NCBI RefSeq assembly: GCF_000835495.1
Contig: NW_015622541.1
Span: forward strand, 3,348,001 to 3,412,000
Length of the DNA stretch: 64,000 nucleotides
Direction: 5' to 3'
Source: Cladophialophora immunda
Taxonomy: Eukaryota; Ascomycota; Eurotiomycetes; Chaetothyriales; Herpotrichiellaceae
A program made the translations under genes and the position numbers. Below are positions 53,031 through 64,000 of this stretch, one piece after another; the first letter of the stretch is position 1; the number at the start of each line of letters is the position of its first letter. The notes under the pieces were generated by a model. The model ran no database searches. It was not told where the DNA came from and saw only the letters and a program-made list of their open reading frames with translations.

Positions 53031-54779
53031 ATGGCGGGCGCGTCTCCCTTCCAACAATCACCGCCTGTCCTGTCCCTCTTGAAAACCCTCCACCCCCCGG
53101 GCGCAGGGGCGAGCCGATCATGGCAGTCGAGCCCGCATCCGGATCCATCTACACCGCTCCTTGCAACGGGGTCCGCAGACAAATCTGTCAACGTCTGGTC
53201 ACTGCGGGATTTCTCCCTGGTCTCGACGATAAGCGGGGGACATAAGAGGAGCGTGAGGACAGTCGCGTGGAAGGATTTCGGCGGCAGCACCAAGGTCAGG
53301 ACGAAGACGGAGAAGAAGAAGCCCGTGGTGTTGGGAACCGGGAGCTTTGATGCGAACGTCGGGATCTGGGTGTGGAATGATGCTCGGAGGTGGGCGGCCT
53401 TTCGAGACGCAGACGATCAACAGAATGGAGGCGAGCGAGCGCCGCAGCATGAAAGGAGCATGTCTTCTGACACGGACGAAGTCGACATGACCAACGACCG
53501 ATCTGGCGATGACGATGATGAAGAGTGGCACTTTTCCACCCTGCTCACCGGCCCCGACTCTGAGATCAAATCCATTGAGTTCGCCCCTCCTCATTACCCG
53601 ACTAACCTCTTAGCGACCAGCTCAAGAGACAAGAGTGTTTGGATCTGGGAAGAGGTGGAGCCCGAAGAGTGGGAGACTATTGCCGTCTTGAGCGAGCATA
53701 CGGGCGATGTCAAGTGCGTGGGTTGGTGCCAAGGGGCAAGAAGGGGAAATGGCCGCAGATCAAAGAGAAGAAAACTAGGAGATGTAGGAGATCAGGACGG
53801 AGATGTCGACATGGGCGACACAGGGGCGCGATCCAACGGCATCGGTCCCGGCACGACGAGAACCCAACAAGATATGGACGTCGACGAAGAAGACGAGGTC
53901 GATATTCTCGGCTCTCGCCCCATTCTGGCGAGTGGTTCATACGATGACACCATCCGCCTCTGGCGCGACGTGGAGGAGGAGGGCGACTGGATCTGCGTCG
54001 GCGTGATTGACGGCCACAAGGGGACGGTCTGGGATCTCAAGTGGGAAAAACACATCAACTATTCCCTCCTGGATCTGTCGCAGTGTCTCAACGACCGAGA
54101 CCGAGAAGTTGCTATCAGGGAATTTGAAGCAGACTGGATGCCTCGCATCATCTCTTGCTCCGACGATCTAACCGTGCGAGTGTGGAGGAGGGAACTCAGC
54201 GAGGCGGAGAAGGAGAAAAGAAGAGCACAATCGCAGCACTCCGCACCCATGGGCTTTGCGTCATCGCGGATACCCAGCGTGATCCGTCCGATGAGCGCGA
54301 TGGAGAGATGGGTCGAAGACGCCACGCTACCTGCCGTGCATGTCCGGAGTGTGTATGCGGTGGATTGGTCCAAGAGGACGGGGATGGTGGTGAGCTGTGG
54401 CGGAGACGGTACGATTGCCGTGTACAGGGAAACGCCTGCGCCCGCATCTCCAGCTGAGAATAATAATAATGCTGCCGCCGGGGGAAACGCGGGAGACGAC
54501 GTCGTGATGAACGGCACGCCATCGCTGGCCCCCTCCAGGTCTGCAGAGCACAACAGCGCCCCAGCGGACGCGCCGTACCGGCTGCACGCCCCGAAGTGGG
54601 GGGTTGTGGCGCTCATGGACACCGCGCACGACGAGTTCGAGATCAACCACGTCTGCTGGGCCGAGCGGCGCGACAAAGATCGACGGGTCGACGGTGAGGA
54701 GATGATCGTCTCGACCGGCGATGAGGGCGACGTGAGGATATGGACCTTGCCTGACGACCTCCTGGCTGAGTTTGACTGA
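53031..54779 (+). CDS. CIA1: Cia1-type WD40 protein, cytosolic iron-sulfur assembly
   Basis: Single exon, 582 residues from MAGASPFQQ. Cia1 (CIAO1 in animals) is a seven-bladed WD40 protein of the targeting complex that passes [4Fe-4S] clusters to cytosolic and nuclear apoproteins. Blades: TGSADKSVNVWSLRDF, then STISGGHKRSVRTVAWKD, GTGSFDANVGIWVWND, LATSSRDKSVWIWEEV, LSEHTGDVKCVGWC, LASGSYDDTIRLWRD, GHKGTVWDLKWE, SCSDDLTVRVWRRE, and a final GDEGDVRIWTLPDD. The STISGGHKRS(I/V)R block and EEWETIAVL spacing are what I recall of Cia1 homologues. Acidic and Ser/Lys-rich insertions between blades (about 145-185, 240-300, 490-530) make it longer than the roughly 330-residue yeast protein. The start at 53031 was preferred over the in-frame ATG at 52839. 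It is convergent with MTG1. Confidence 0.9.
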   Translation: MAGASPFQQSPPVLSLLKTLHPPGAGASRSWQSSPHPDPSTPLLATGSADKSVNVWSLRDFSLVSTISGGHKRSVRTVAWKDFGGSTKVRTKTEKKKPVVLGTGSFDANVGIWVWNDARRWAAFRDADDQQNGGERAPQHERSMSSDTDEVDMTNDRSGDDDDEEWHFSTLLTGPDSEIKSIEFAPPHYPTNLLATSSRDKSVWIWEEVEPEEWETIAVLSEHTGDVKCVGWCQGARRGNGRRSKRRKLGDVGDQDGDVDMGDTGARSNGIGPGTTRTQQDMDVDEEDEVDILGSRPILASGSYDDTIRLWRDVEEEGDWICVGVIDGHKGTVWDLKWEKHINYSLLDLSQCLNDRDREVAIREFEADWMPRIISCSDDLTVRVWRRELSEAEKEKRRAQSQHSAPMGFASSRIPSVIRPMSAMERWVEDATLPAVHVRSVYAVDWSKRTGMVVSCGGDGTIAVYRETPAPASPAENNNNAAAGGNAGDDVVMNGTPSLAPSRSAEHNSAPADAPYRLHAPKWGVVALMDTAHDEFEINHVCWAERRDKDRRVDGEEMIVSTGDEGDVRIWTLPDDLLAEFD

Positions 54780-55629
54780 GTTTTGTGGCAGGAGGCCCTT
54801 ATTGGGGGCGGATGGATGCCGTCTACGGCGTATATGGGAGAATACTTGGAACCTTGACACGAGGCCTAGAAAGTATAGACAGACGGCCCATGACGAGAGA
54901 CGAAGAAGTGGGAGTTGCGATGCCGCTTGTGCTTTCTACGACTATTCTTCTCTTGCTTTCCCTCAATGACTCTGCGTAAGCAACGCCATAGACTGTGCCG
55001 CTCCAAAACGTGTTCGCCGGCCGTTTCCCAGGTTCTGCTGTGCCCAGAACCAGTGAGAACATAGTGTCGATATGGACGAGATCGTCTTTCTCCCAATCTC
55101 TTGTCTGTTCCCACCGCTCGTGGTTTTCTCCGTCAGACAGATATAGCTCAGTCTCATGACATCAACATCAATCTCTTCATTGATCAGAGACTGGAGGTGG
55201 ACGGTAGTACACGTACAGGACAGGGTATATACTACAGGAGGCAGATCATGTACAGTACAGATGTATCGGAGCAGAGATTTTGAAAGCTTGCCTCGTCCGC
55301 ATATACGCAAGGAGACCTGAGATAGCTCCAGCCAGAGAAAGAGAGAGTCGCGCATGTACCAGGAATTGAGACGAATTGCTCCCCGAGAAGACCTTCCTTC
55401 TCTGGCCCAAGCCCGTGATCGACTGAGGTGCGTGAATCCCTCTCAGTTCAGCCTTGTCATGTGAAGACTTCCTCCAGGCTCTTCACATCGCAAGGCTGGG
55501 CCAACCCACTCGCCCAGGTCTGGTCCAAACAAATCAGACATATCATATTGAAACCCGCATTTTTCTCCCACACCAAGACCCCCTACCACGACTAGGGCGA
55601 AGCCGATCTGACGACTTGACCTACCACAC

Positions 55630-55760
55630 AATCCAGGTCCTGCTCGGTGGAACTGGCACCCGTACCAGTAGCCAGCAGGACCTCGATTCGAACCACACTT
55701 CGAACACTTAATCTAGGTCCTGTCAGGTCAAACTAACACCGGGTTAGCAGCAGCAGACCT
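55630..55760. repeat. Imperfect direct repeat, two copies of about 51-55 bp
   Basis: Copies at 55630-55684 and 55710-55760 both begin AATC(C/T)AGGTCCTG and end near CAG..ACCT, with matching spaced blocks between. The differences include several C/T and G/A changes and small indels. Confidence 0.6.
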
Positions 55761-55863
55761 CCCTTCTGCCCTTTCCTGCCCCTTCTGCCCCCTCTCCCCT
55801 TCCCCCTTCACCTGCTCCGGGAAAACCAACCCGAAAGGGCGAGTTTCGCTTATCACGCTGCAT

Positions 55864-55880
55864 CTCAACTCAGAGTTGAG
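55864..55880. repeat. Perfect 8-bp inverted repeat with 1-nt spacer
   Basis: CTCAACTC, A, GAGTTGAG. It could be a dyad protein-binding site or part of a hairpin in the 3' UTR; arms are short enough to arise by chance. Confidence 0.75.
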
Positions 55881-56086
55881 CTGCCTTGTGCTTAAGTTTT
55901 TGCACTTTTTGACGTCCGCACATATTTCTTTGCGATACCCGTGACCTCATAGAGCTTTGTGGTTGTGGGCGTACACGCCTGGCGGAGGTGTGATATTGAC
56001 ATGGCCGTCGCCAAGGCAGCAGGTGAAGAAGAGGTATCCAACGTGTGAAGTTGTTTCCTTGGCGGTGGGATGAATTCAATCGTAGT

Positions 56087-57153
56087 TCAGTCTGCTTCCA
56101 GGTAGGCTTCCTTCTTCTGCTGTTTCGCGGCTTTGCGAGCTTGGTTCATACTCCCACCCAGGAACTCCAGCTGGCGTGTCCGCTCAGCCAATGCATCTTC
56201 GGTCACATCGTCCAGCACAAATTTGCCCATTTGCCCGCTTCTCCATTTCTGCACAAACTGCAAAGCCGAAGATTCAAAGTCCGGCACCCCACCCTTCTTC
56301 AGACGGCCCTGTTTCCTTGCAAGTCCCTCCAGCACAACAAAAATGTCGTTCGTTGGCTCGGAAAACATCTCGTACAGGGCTGGGTCTCGAAGGTTGAGGT
56401 GGTACAAAAGATAATCAGCGATGGTTGTTGGTGGGATAATCGTGTCTTTGACATTTCCACAAAGGGCGAGCTTCAGCATACTCTCGGCGTCGGGGACGTA
56501 GGGAACGAAGACACCTGGAGTGTCCAGAACATATACAGCTTCTCTACCATCTTCTGCCTCGATTATTTTGACATCACTGCCAATCTTCCTGGTTACTCCG
56601 GGCTGGTCTCCGGTCCTTGCAGCCTTCCTCTTGCCCAAACTGACGTTTCGCAAAGCGTTGAGAAGAGACGACTTGCCAACATTGGGCATGCCCACAACCA
56701 TGAGACGGGTGCCGAAGAGGGAGGTCGACGCATTCGCGTGCGCACGGGCAAAGTCGAGGACTCGGTTGATGGCAACCCGGGATTTCACATCTGCGAAGAA
56801 CGAGGTGGATGGAGCATCCCATTTCTTGATGATCTTTTCCCTCTGGTCCACGTCAGAAGGTCACGCACAGCTCATTCCCGGGCTGCCCATACCTGCTTGT
56901 CCTCACTTGTGAAATTACTCCCCAGATCTTGCTTCGTGTACACTATCAGTCGTGGTCGTTCGCCGAGGTTGGCTTCGAACAACGGGTTACGAGATACAAG
57001 AGGCGTCCGATAGTCCCGGCACTCGATGACAAGATCGATCTGCGAGATCATGGATTTCATCTTCGACAAACCAGCCGCATGGTGGCCAAGGTAATAGGAT
57101 CTAGGTATCGACCCGAGGTGAGGGTACATTCGGCGAGGCACGAATGCGCCCAT
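56087..57153 (-). CDS. MTG1: Mtg1-type mitochondrial ribosome-assembly GTPase
   Basis: Two exons, 57153-56893 and 56842-56087, with a 50-nt intron (GTATGG..GACCAG, branch CTGAC) in phase 0; the join reads SEDKQREKIIKKWD. The product is 338 residues. The G motifs are circularly permuted, as in the YlqF/RbgA/MTG1 family: G4 TKQD at 73-76 comes first, then G1 GMPNVGKSS at 138-146, G2 Thr171 in QPGVT, and G3 DTPG at 194-197. The upstream block MISQIDLVIECRDYRTPL is also typical. Mtg1 acts in late assembly of the mitochondrial large ribosomal subunit at the inner membrane. A clear targeting peptide is not obvious, but the first 20 residues are Arg-containing and lack acids. It is convergent with CIA1. 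Confidence 0.93.
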
Positions 57154-60100
57154 GGTGGATGTATGTATTTCGCAGTCGAGTGCATAGGTTTCCAGCCATT
57201 GTTCTCATATTACCTGCTCTATGTGGAGTCGGAGCATGCTGGAGGACTTGGAGATGAGAAAATGTTAGTTTGTGACATTGAAAAGTGCACATGGAGGTGG
57301 AAGTGCCCGCTACGGTGAAGCGTTACGGGGCGCAGGGCAATCTTCCTTTCACTCACTATTCCTACGAGCCTTGCAACGACACCAACTTCCGCTCTCTATA
57401 CCACGCAGCCATTCCATGCGGCCGGGTCATGATAACGGATGGACCCTTGGATTGATTATGTGTGGCTCGGCGATCGCACTATTCCCTCCGCACACCTGTT
57501 AATCCTAAGGGAAAGGACGCAGTTGTCTCCTAGGAAAGCCTTCCATCCAGGACAATGACTACGGAGGCAATGGAGCGGGATGCGAATCAAGTCCAGAGGG
57601 TCGGGGCGAGTCCTGGGACCTTGTTAGGTGCGTCGGCGCCCGCTTCGCCCTTTTTCATAGCACCGAGATCTAGAGGCTTGGAGCTCTCCCAGCGATTCGA
57701 TACTCCCATCCAGCATGCCTCGACAAAGGCTTGACTTCAGTCCACCACTTCGCTTAATCACGGTTCTTGCGGTGTACACACGGAAGACGGTGTCGAAATT
57801 GCATATTCCTCCAGCACAACATTGCACTGCATCATTTGCTTTGGACTCTCAGACCCCCTCAGTCGCAACGGGAGTGTAGCACACCGTCGTTGGACGCAAA
57901 AGCTTGCGCTGTACGACAATTCTCTTTTCAGTCTAACAGGATCTTGGGAGCTCCGGCTTCCGTCCGTGTCAAATGACTGCGCTGCTGTCAACTGGAGAAG
58001 GTGTCCAACCTTGGATTGCCGTCGGTCGGCGAACCGACATCTTCTGTGTGCGGATCTCTACCAGGTTCTGCAAGGAGATTGGGCTGCGAAGGTGTCAAGA
58101 TGGTTATCATCGCACTTGTCCAGTCTTTTGCCTTTTCTTTCATCTCTGTCGCAGTGCAGATGTTCTGTCCAGCTCTTAATGCTCAATGGCTAGCTTGAAG
58201 GCACAGCCAGCGTTGCACCGAGTCTCACACTTCAACAAGTGTTGCCCAATGTCCGCACAAAGCAAAAACTTCCTTGCGACTTGCAGAGAGGCTTTCCAAG
58301 GCTCCATGTGTTGGACACTCTCCCTTCCTTCGAGAGGCGACCATCACTTTGTTCTTTCGCTTCGAGCAAGGGACTGGGATCCTGTTTGTGGCCGCACTTC
58401 ATTCAGTGTATTTGCGAGGAGGGCTTTGGAAATTGCTTCGTGCGCCGAAGATCATGCACTGCAGACAATCCGACGCAAGCGAGCCAGGAAGTGCTAGCAT
58501 GTTTGTGCTCAAGGAAGGAAAGACTGAATTGAGAGAATTCCAACGCACAAAATTCAGGTTGTTGCCCGCATGAGGGCGGACACCAAGCATTATACTGTCC
58601 TTCATCAATCCTTAATCGGGTCTGAATTTCCTCAAGGCTGTCCAAGAATAGGATCTGCGCGGGTCTGGACTGATATCGGGGATCCTGTGGCATCGCCATT
58701 AACCGAGTCCTGGGGTGCCATATCTCCAAAACGCAACCAGGGCCTCAATCTTGGAGAGCTTGCAACATATTCGTGGGTTACACCATCGTTTACGCAGTGA
58801 GGACGGCGGTTCAGGTTACCGTCGCACTAGAAGGTATAGAAGGCGCGTGTCGCTTGATATCAGCGTCCAGATTACCCTGTGTCCCTTCTCCATGTCACCC
58901 ACGAGTGGTGGCCTGTACAAGCAAGGTTGAGGTTGAATATTTTGAGCGACGAGGGCCGATAACAAGAGGCAGGATCGACCAACACTGCGGCGCAAAACGC
59001 ACTCACGGATCTGCTTTGGATGGTAAGGAGCCGAGACTATCATTTCGAAGTTCACCCTGCCTTATAAGGCTGGAGGTCAAGCCCCTGCGATGTTGAAACT
59101 GAGATCACGCCGGGAGAACGGACGACAGCCCGTCACCAAAAACGGGTGAACCGAATGGCTGGGTACAAACCTGAGAAAGCTGTCCTACACACGGGCTGAA
59201 AGCCAGCGACTTGCCATTGCCAGCTCCACCTGCAAGGAATTCCAGTTGTTGCTTTACGCGGCTGCCGAGTCATCAACAACACGCGCCCCGTTGTCCAAGC
59301 AACTGGCTCCTTTCACAAACAGCATAACCGAGCCATTGCAGATGACCCTTTCACGATCAGCAGCCCAGAAACAGATCGGTAAGCATCCGAAGGGATGGTG
59401 GCCACGTGTGGACAACTTCAGGTGATTGGGCGGCCAACTGGAGGAGGGTTGCACAGGTCATTGTGCTACGCCATGGCCCTCTCCATGATTGCTTCGAGAA
59501 CTCGACCAGGCTGATGATACAGGCACAGAAGATGAACGTGGCACAAGAGGAGCAAATGATGAGCAAGATTGGCTGTTCTTGTGCCCATAGGACAGAGAGG
59601 TTGCACCTTCGACTTCAACTGACTCGCACGGTGAGGGCTGTTCTCGGAACCGTTTGTCTTGTCGTCGTCAGGCGCGGACGCCAGGGCGAAGGAGCTCGAG
59701 AGGTCAAGGCCGGGATAGATTTGCCCGAAAGAGGAACAATCGAAGGATGGCGAAAGTGGGGGTCGCGGGGTCAAGCAGCCGCCAATCAGGGCTCGCCAAT
59801 GGGTCCAATCCGTTATCGCCGTATCAATCTGGGGCTAAACCCCTTGCGGCAAGGCTGTCCGTGCAGCCAACCGCCGGCCTTTGCATTCTGACGACCAGCA
59901 TCGTCCCTCGCTCCATCTACCTGCTTGTTCGGATCCCTGGATGGCCAGTCAAGTCGGCCCTGGATCTGGCTGCCCTCTGCCGATCCGTCCTCTTCTCCTT
60001 TGGGCTCATGCACCAGCCGTTCTGCGAGGGCCACCTTCTGTAGGTAGGTTGCTCGCTGACCTGTCACGAACCACTGCGATCACCCTCGTCGAGGATAGGC

Positions 60101-60748
60101 TCCGCCCCCCGGTACCTGTCAAGCCATTCTAACGGTCGTTGGATTCAAAGTACCTGGTCTGAGCTATCTGGGCTGATAGCTCTATACACTCGCCAATGAG
60201 CGGTGGGGTTCACAATTGGCCACAGCCGCGGTCCCTGCTTGCTCTACGCCCATTTGAGCTCACTTCTCCCTACAGACAACATCATCAAACCCCCCTCTGG
60301 TTTCCCCAATTTCACATCGCTTGCTGCAAGCTCAATCTTTCTAACATTTTACCTGCCCTTCCTGCGCCTTGATTCTACAATCAGGTCCTGTCTTACCGCT
60401 AGCCTGAACGCTGCTTAGCCTCGGTGGTGTGACTTGACCCATTATCTTTATTTTTGCTTGCATTTTGTCCTGTTCGGGAGATCTTCAAGGTCCGCGGTCG
60501 ATATTTATACCAGCGCCATTTCGCCGTCCCTGGCATTGATTGTCAACAAGCGGCACTTGGCTTTTGCGCGCTTGTGGTGACATACGCCGCTTGGCTATTG
60601 TTGGTGGTCGTGGCTTCCAACTTCCCTGAGACGTCAAGCCCAGCCTGTTCCTGCCCCAGATCGATCTGTCAAGTGGCCGTTGGTTGTACATATACCGCGC
60701 GCTTCCCTTCGCCCTTGCACTCGGTATATCTTTCTCAACTCGTCAGAG
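57154..60748. other. 3.6 kb region without recognisable genes (divergent MTG1/DUF3445)
   Basis: The longest gap in the window. Open frames are all short (under about 165 codons), overlap in several frames and show no known motif. The last 400 bp are pyrimidine-rich and probably form the leader of the DUF3445 gene. It may contain a non-coding transcript or a decayed gene; nothing definite is seen. Confidence 0.5.
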
Positions 60749-62387
60749 ATGGGGTCGTTCCAGGATGAGCGAACCCTGCTCTACTTGGGTCTCGCTATTT
60801 GCGTCGGCATCATCACCTACCTGAGCCTCAGTCAACGTCAGAAAGAAGTCGTCTTCAGAAGGTTGGCGTTACGCGGTCGTCGTACGTCAAGTGCAGACAC
60901 GCCGCCTCGTTCCCTCTCGCCAGAGAAGAAGGAACCCAACAACTCACCACCCAAGTCTTCCGAGTATGTCAACACCTTTCCACCGTTGACCAGAGAAAAC
61001 CTTCTGGAAGCCGCTGCCTCGCTACCCGAAGTTCGCCGCCTGATTCTGCAGAATGCGACATTCGACGAGAAGAACTGGACGAAATCCGTTCTCGAGTTTG
61101 GCGAGGACTTCCGCAAGGCTGATTCCGACAAATATGTCTTCACTGGCTACAAGATCGAAGAAATTCGAGCGCTAGGAGATTTCCCCGATTATGCTGCCCT
61201 CAGTGGTGTCCCACTCCCAAAGCCATACCATGATCACGACGTCAATAAAGCACTTCCACGACCATACCGACCTTTCCGATGGGCTTACCACCAGACCATG
61301 TGTCAGTACCCTCGTCCATTTTGATTTGTATTGCCAAGTTGACTGACTGCCCCGGCACAGCACTTACCAAGATGGAGCCAGACTGGTGGCTGGAACTGGA
61401 AAACACCTACGCCACCCGAATTGCTCAGCGTAAAAAGCTGTACGCCGAACATGGCGAGGCGGTCCTCCAGTGGCTGCCTGGTTCCGAACTGGCCTGCAAA
61501 GAACTCATGGAAATGGCTCTCCAGTTCCTTTGCGCCCGGTACCCACAGTACTTCCGGCTTCACTCTGACAAGAAGACGTTTGAGAACAAGATCCTGGGCA
61601 CCAAGCAGGACGTCTCGGCCAAGCATCCTCTTCTGGTCCTACTGGACAACGTCCCCGAAGACTTCGCCATCACGCTGCGAAACCCAGAGACTGGGTACTA
61701 CCACTTCCGGGCAGGAATGATCTGCTCGGCACTGGGGTGGAATGTCGGGACCAAGATCGGATTGCAGTTGCACCAGATCCACGCGCCGATCCCCGACTAC
61801 AAGGAAAAGATGCAATTTAGCATGGATCGGTAAGCCCGCCCCCAAACTGTCAGCTCTTTTCTTTCAATTGGTGGCTAACACGTTGGCCCAATAGATTCTT
61901 CACCAAGATGCCCTCGCCCAAACCCATCCAGCGGGGCTCCTGGGGCCTTGAAGTCGACCAGCCACTGTACATGCCACCGGGCGACCCGCACGAAAAATAC
62001 CGCGACTTCCAATCGCCCGACCTCGACCTGTCACGCATCCATCTGCGTGTCGACTGGCAGACGCTCCGCCGCCTACCCCTGTCGGGTGGCATCGTCTTCA
62101 ACTTCAAGGCGCTGTTCACTCCCGTGTCGGAGTTCCGCGACGAGCCGTACATCCCCAGCCTGGTGCTGAAGGTGCTCAAGGACGGCAAGGAGAACCTTAT
62201 GAAGTACAAGAACACGTGGCACGTCGAGCACGTGGTGATCCCTGCGCTGGAGGAGTACGAGCGCGAGCAGATCCAGAAGGGGCTCGTAGAGAAGGATTGG
62301 CAGCATCACACGCTGGACGAGAGCCCTTGGTTCCCGGGCTGGAAGGAGAAGTGGGTGAGGCAGCAGGGGTTTGGAGATGTTGAGTAG
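60749..62387 (+). CDS. DUF3445 (HODM-like, heme-dependent oxidative N-demethylase family) protein with N-terminal membrane helix
   Basis: Three exons, 60749-61301, 61361-61829 and 61895-62387, with introns of 59 and 65 nt (GTCAGT..CACAG and GTAAGC..AATAG); joins read YHQTMSLTKMEPDWW and MDRFFTKMPSPK. The product is 504 residues. One hydrophobic helix at about 9-28 (LLYLGLAICVGIITYLSL) would anchor it to a membrane. The conserved body matches DUF3445: RPFRWAYHQTM with KMEPDWWLELENTY, ALQFLCARYPQYF, LLVLLDNVPEDFAITLRNPE, FRAGMICSALGWNVGTKIGL with QIHAPIPDYKEKMQFSMDRFF, and the C-terminal LRVDWQTLRRLPLSGGIVFN. Family members in bacteria include dimethylamine-type oxidative demethylase subunits; the substrate of the fungal proteins is not known to me. 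The start at 60749 is the first ATG with a family-like N-terminus. Confidence 0.88.
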
Positions 62388-64000
62388 CCAACTCGAGGGG
62401 GTTACCCGCAAGATGTGTTGTTGCTGTGGACGCGGCTGTCTATTAAGGAGTGAGGCACAACCTCCAAGGACAAACGCGAAGAATATAGAAACGCCTGCAA
62501 GCGGTTGAAGAAAGAGGGGGAAAGATGGCAACCATACCGACACCAATGAGTATATCCAGACAGGACCCTACACAACGACACAACTACCACCATCAACCCC
62601 TACGCACACGAAACACAGACATAAAAGAGAAGGCAAAATGATTTAGAGCTCATCGACATGCGATACGGATACTTTGGAGGTTGAGATTTCCACTTCTTCC
62701 TCCCTTTTCTTCATTCATGGCTAGGAACTGGGGAGCGAACCATTCTTTTTCCTTGGTAGCATACCTATCTACCTACATACATAATCCGCATTGCGAACGA
62801 AAGTTGGCGCGCTATGGGCATAGCACAGTACCTATCTATTATCTTTGGTGTCATTTCCCTGCAAGAAGGAGGTAGGTCTGTAGTTAGTTAGGATGGGTGT
62901 ATGTGGTGAGAAGTTTCACGGCCGTTGGCCTATCTCTATCCTGTACCTACGTATGTAATGTATGTGCCTGCCTGTTTGCCTGCCTGTTTGCCTGCCTTTG
63001 TTGCCTATCTGGTCAGCTACCTACGAGTATGTATGTGTAGCATTCAAGGAAGCCTATATACGTCCCCACCGAATTCGCAGAGCCAGGAGCTTCACGGATG
63101 CGTACGTATGTGCAATGTGGACGAGGCGGTCAGAAGATATGTAGGCTCCTATATCATTGGGAGCGGCTTTGTGGTCCGAGCCGTAGATATGTATCGCCCG
63201 CGATCCCTTGGCTTCGCGATCCCGTTTTCCTCGCACGCTGAGTCTGTCCGCTGAAGCTCGGCTATTTGACACGTACGGGGTCTTTACGAGGGAAACGGGG
63301 TCTTTGCTGCCGAGCTGTTGAGCCGTTGAACTGTTTCGCTGTCGGGCTGTCTGGGCGGCGTCGATCTCGAAAAAACGTCAACGTACGTCAGCGATTGTCC
63401 ACCAAGGGGTGCCAGCCCGGGCGCAAGGAGGGGGGGGGAAGAGCAAAGCGAGGATGGACGGAGGAGCTAGCATGTGATAATTTTGGCGATCCTAATCATC
63501 CCTACATACGTAAGGACATATGTATATATGTAAAGTATACTTGAGCAGGGGATTATCTTGTTATCTTGCAAGTCTGATTCTTTTCGCTGGTTGTTTGTGA
63601 AGCACTTTTTTGTATGTATGTACACAGGAGAGGTATACATCCGGAGTGTATGCGCACATATACCTAGGTACTTAGGTGGGTACATGCGATTTGACATACA
63701 GTACACATACCGTCTGGCATCCAAGATCTAACAAGCGACCTCTGACGCAATATCAGGATTCGCGATATTAGACTCTCCAGCGTCTACATACGACTGGGAC
63801 AACAGTGCTGTGCAAGAGTGCACGCACGCATCGCGGTTGCTTTACTACGGGACCAAGATCGCCGACAAACTCGCAAGCTTTATCGCGGAGAGTCATCCTC
63901 GGTGAGAAGACGATGGATGTACCAGACTCAGGCGCACAAGCTCCAAGGAGCATCCTCGACTTACCGGGATGCCTCGGGGTCACGGTGGGCGATGTCATTT
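62388..64000. other. Window tail rich in short TACGTA/CCTAGG-type motifs
   Basis: About 1.6 kb after the DUF3445 gene. From about 62756 to 63690 there are many copies of GTATGTA, TACCTAC, TACGTA and CCTAGGTA-like words. No protein is recognisable in any frame. Confidence 0.55.
62965..63000. repeat. Three tandem copies of a 12-bp unit (TGCCTGCCTGTT)
   Basis: Two perfect copies followed by one with changes in its last bases. Confidence 0.85.

Larger units (their letters stand above)
54780..56086. other. Convergent intergenic region, 1.3 kb, with a diverged direct repeat
   Basis: Between the 3' ends of CIA1 and MTG1. It contains an imperfect direct repeat at 55630-55760, a pyrimidine-rich tract at about 55760-55815 and a short inverted repeat at 55864. 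No gene is recognised. Confidence 0.6.

Noticed and set aside
55640..55730. Reverse-strand GGTTCGAATC resembling a tRNA T-loop
   Set aside because: The flanking bases do not form a T stem or acceptor stem, and no matching D or anticodon arm lies upstream.
1..64000. Transposable elements, rRNA genes or CRISPR arrays
   Set aside because: No transposase, reverse transcriptase, long terminal or inverted repeats, rRNA signature or spaced direct repeats were seen.

Overview
The window looks like chromosomal DNA of a filamentous ascomycete (Pezizomycotina). Support for this: genes are spaced about 0.1-3.6 kb apart on both strands; the introns I could resolve are 50-75 nt with GT..AG ends and CTRAY-like branch sites; and the gene content includes a HET-domain protein, a fungal-type transcription factor and fungal forms of Iml1, Vps15, Bcd1, Rrb1, Cia1 and Mtg1. 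I could not place it more finely. I see no rRNA, confident tRNA, intact transposon, CRISPR array or polyketide/non-ribosomal peptide cluster.

1-30 kb: a run dominated by nutrient-sensing and endolysosomal traffic genes. It holds the 5' part of IML1 (GATOR1/SEACIT subunit), a HET-domain gene, a folliculin-interacting protein (FNIP/Lst4 family), a SNF2-RING ATPase with SUMO-interaction-like motifs at both ends, a TBC Rab-GAP, VPS15 (PI3-kinase regulatory kinase), a GC-rich 3-hydroxyacyl-CoA dehydrogenase-like gene and a DENN-domain protein with a long coiled coil. IML1 and FNIP proteins regulate Rag GTPases upstream of TORC1, and VPS15, TBC and DENN proteins act on endolysosomal lipids and Rabs, so five of eight genes share a theme.

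30-40.5 kb: a 3 kb gap, then BCD1 (box C/D snoRNP assembly), a convergent short-chain dehydrogenase whose stop lies 28 bp from that of BCD1, RRB1 (Rpl3 chaperone), and a 943-residue membrane-anchored, disordered orphan.

41.5-50 kb: an accessory-looking patch with a small alpha/beta hydrolase carrying a probable GC-AG intron, a convergent fungal transcription factor, a secreted class 3 lipase and a metallo-beta-lactamase-fold lactonase-like enzyme.

50-64 kb: mitochondrial and iron-sulfur housekeeping genes (a PARL/Pcp1-type rhomboid, CIA1, MTG1), a 3.6 kb stretch without recognisable genes, a three-exon DUF3445 (HODM-like) protein, and a tail rich in short TACGTA/CCTAGG-type motifs. Exon structures were built by hand from splice motifs and reading-frame continuity; transcript data would be needed to confirm them.
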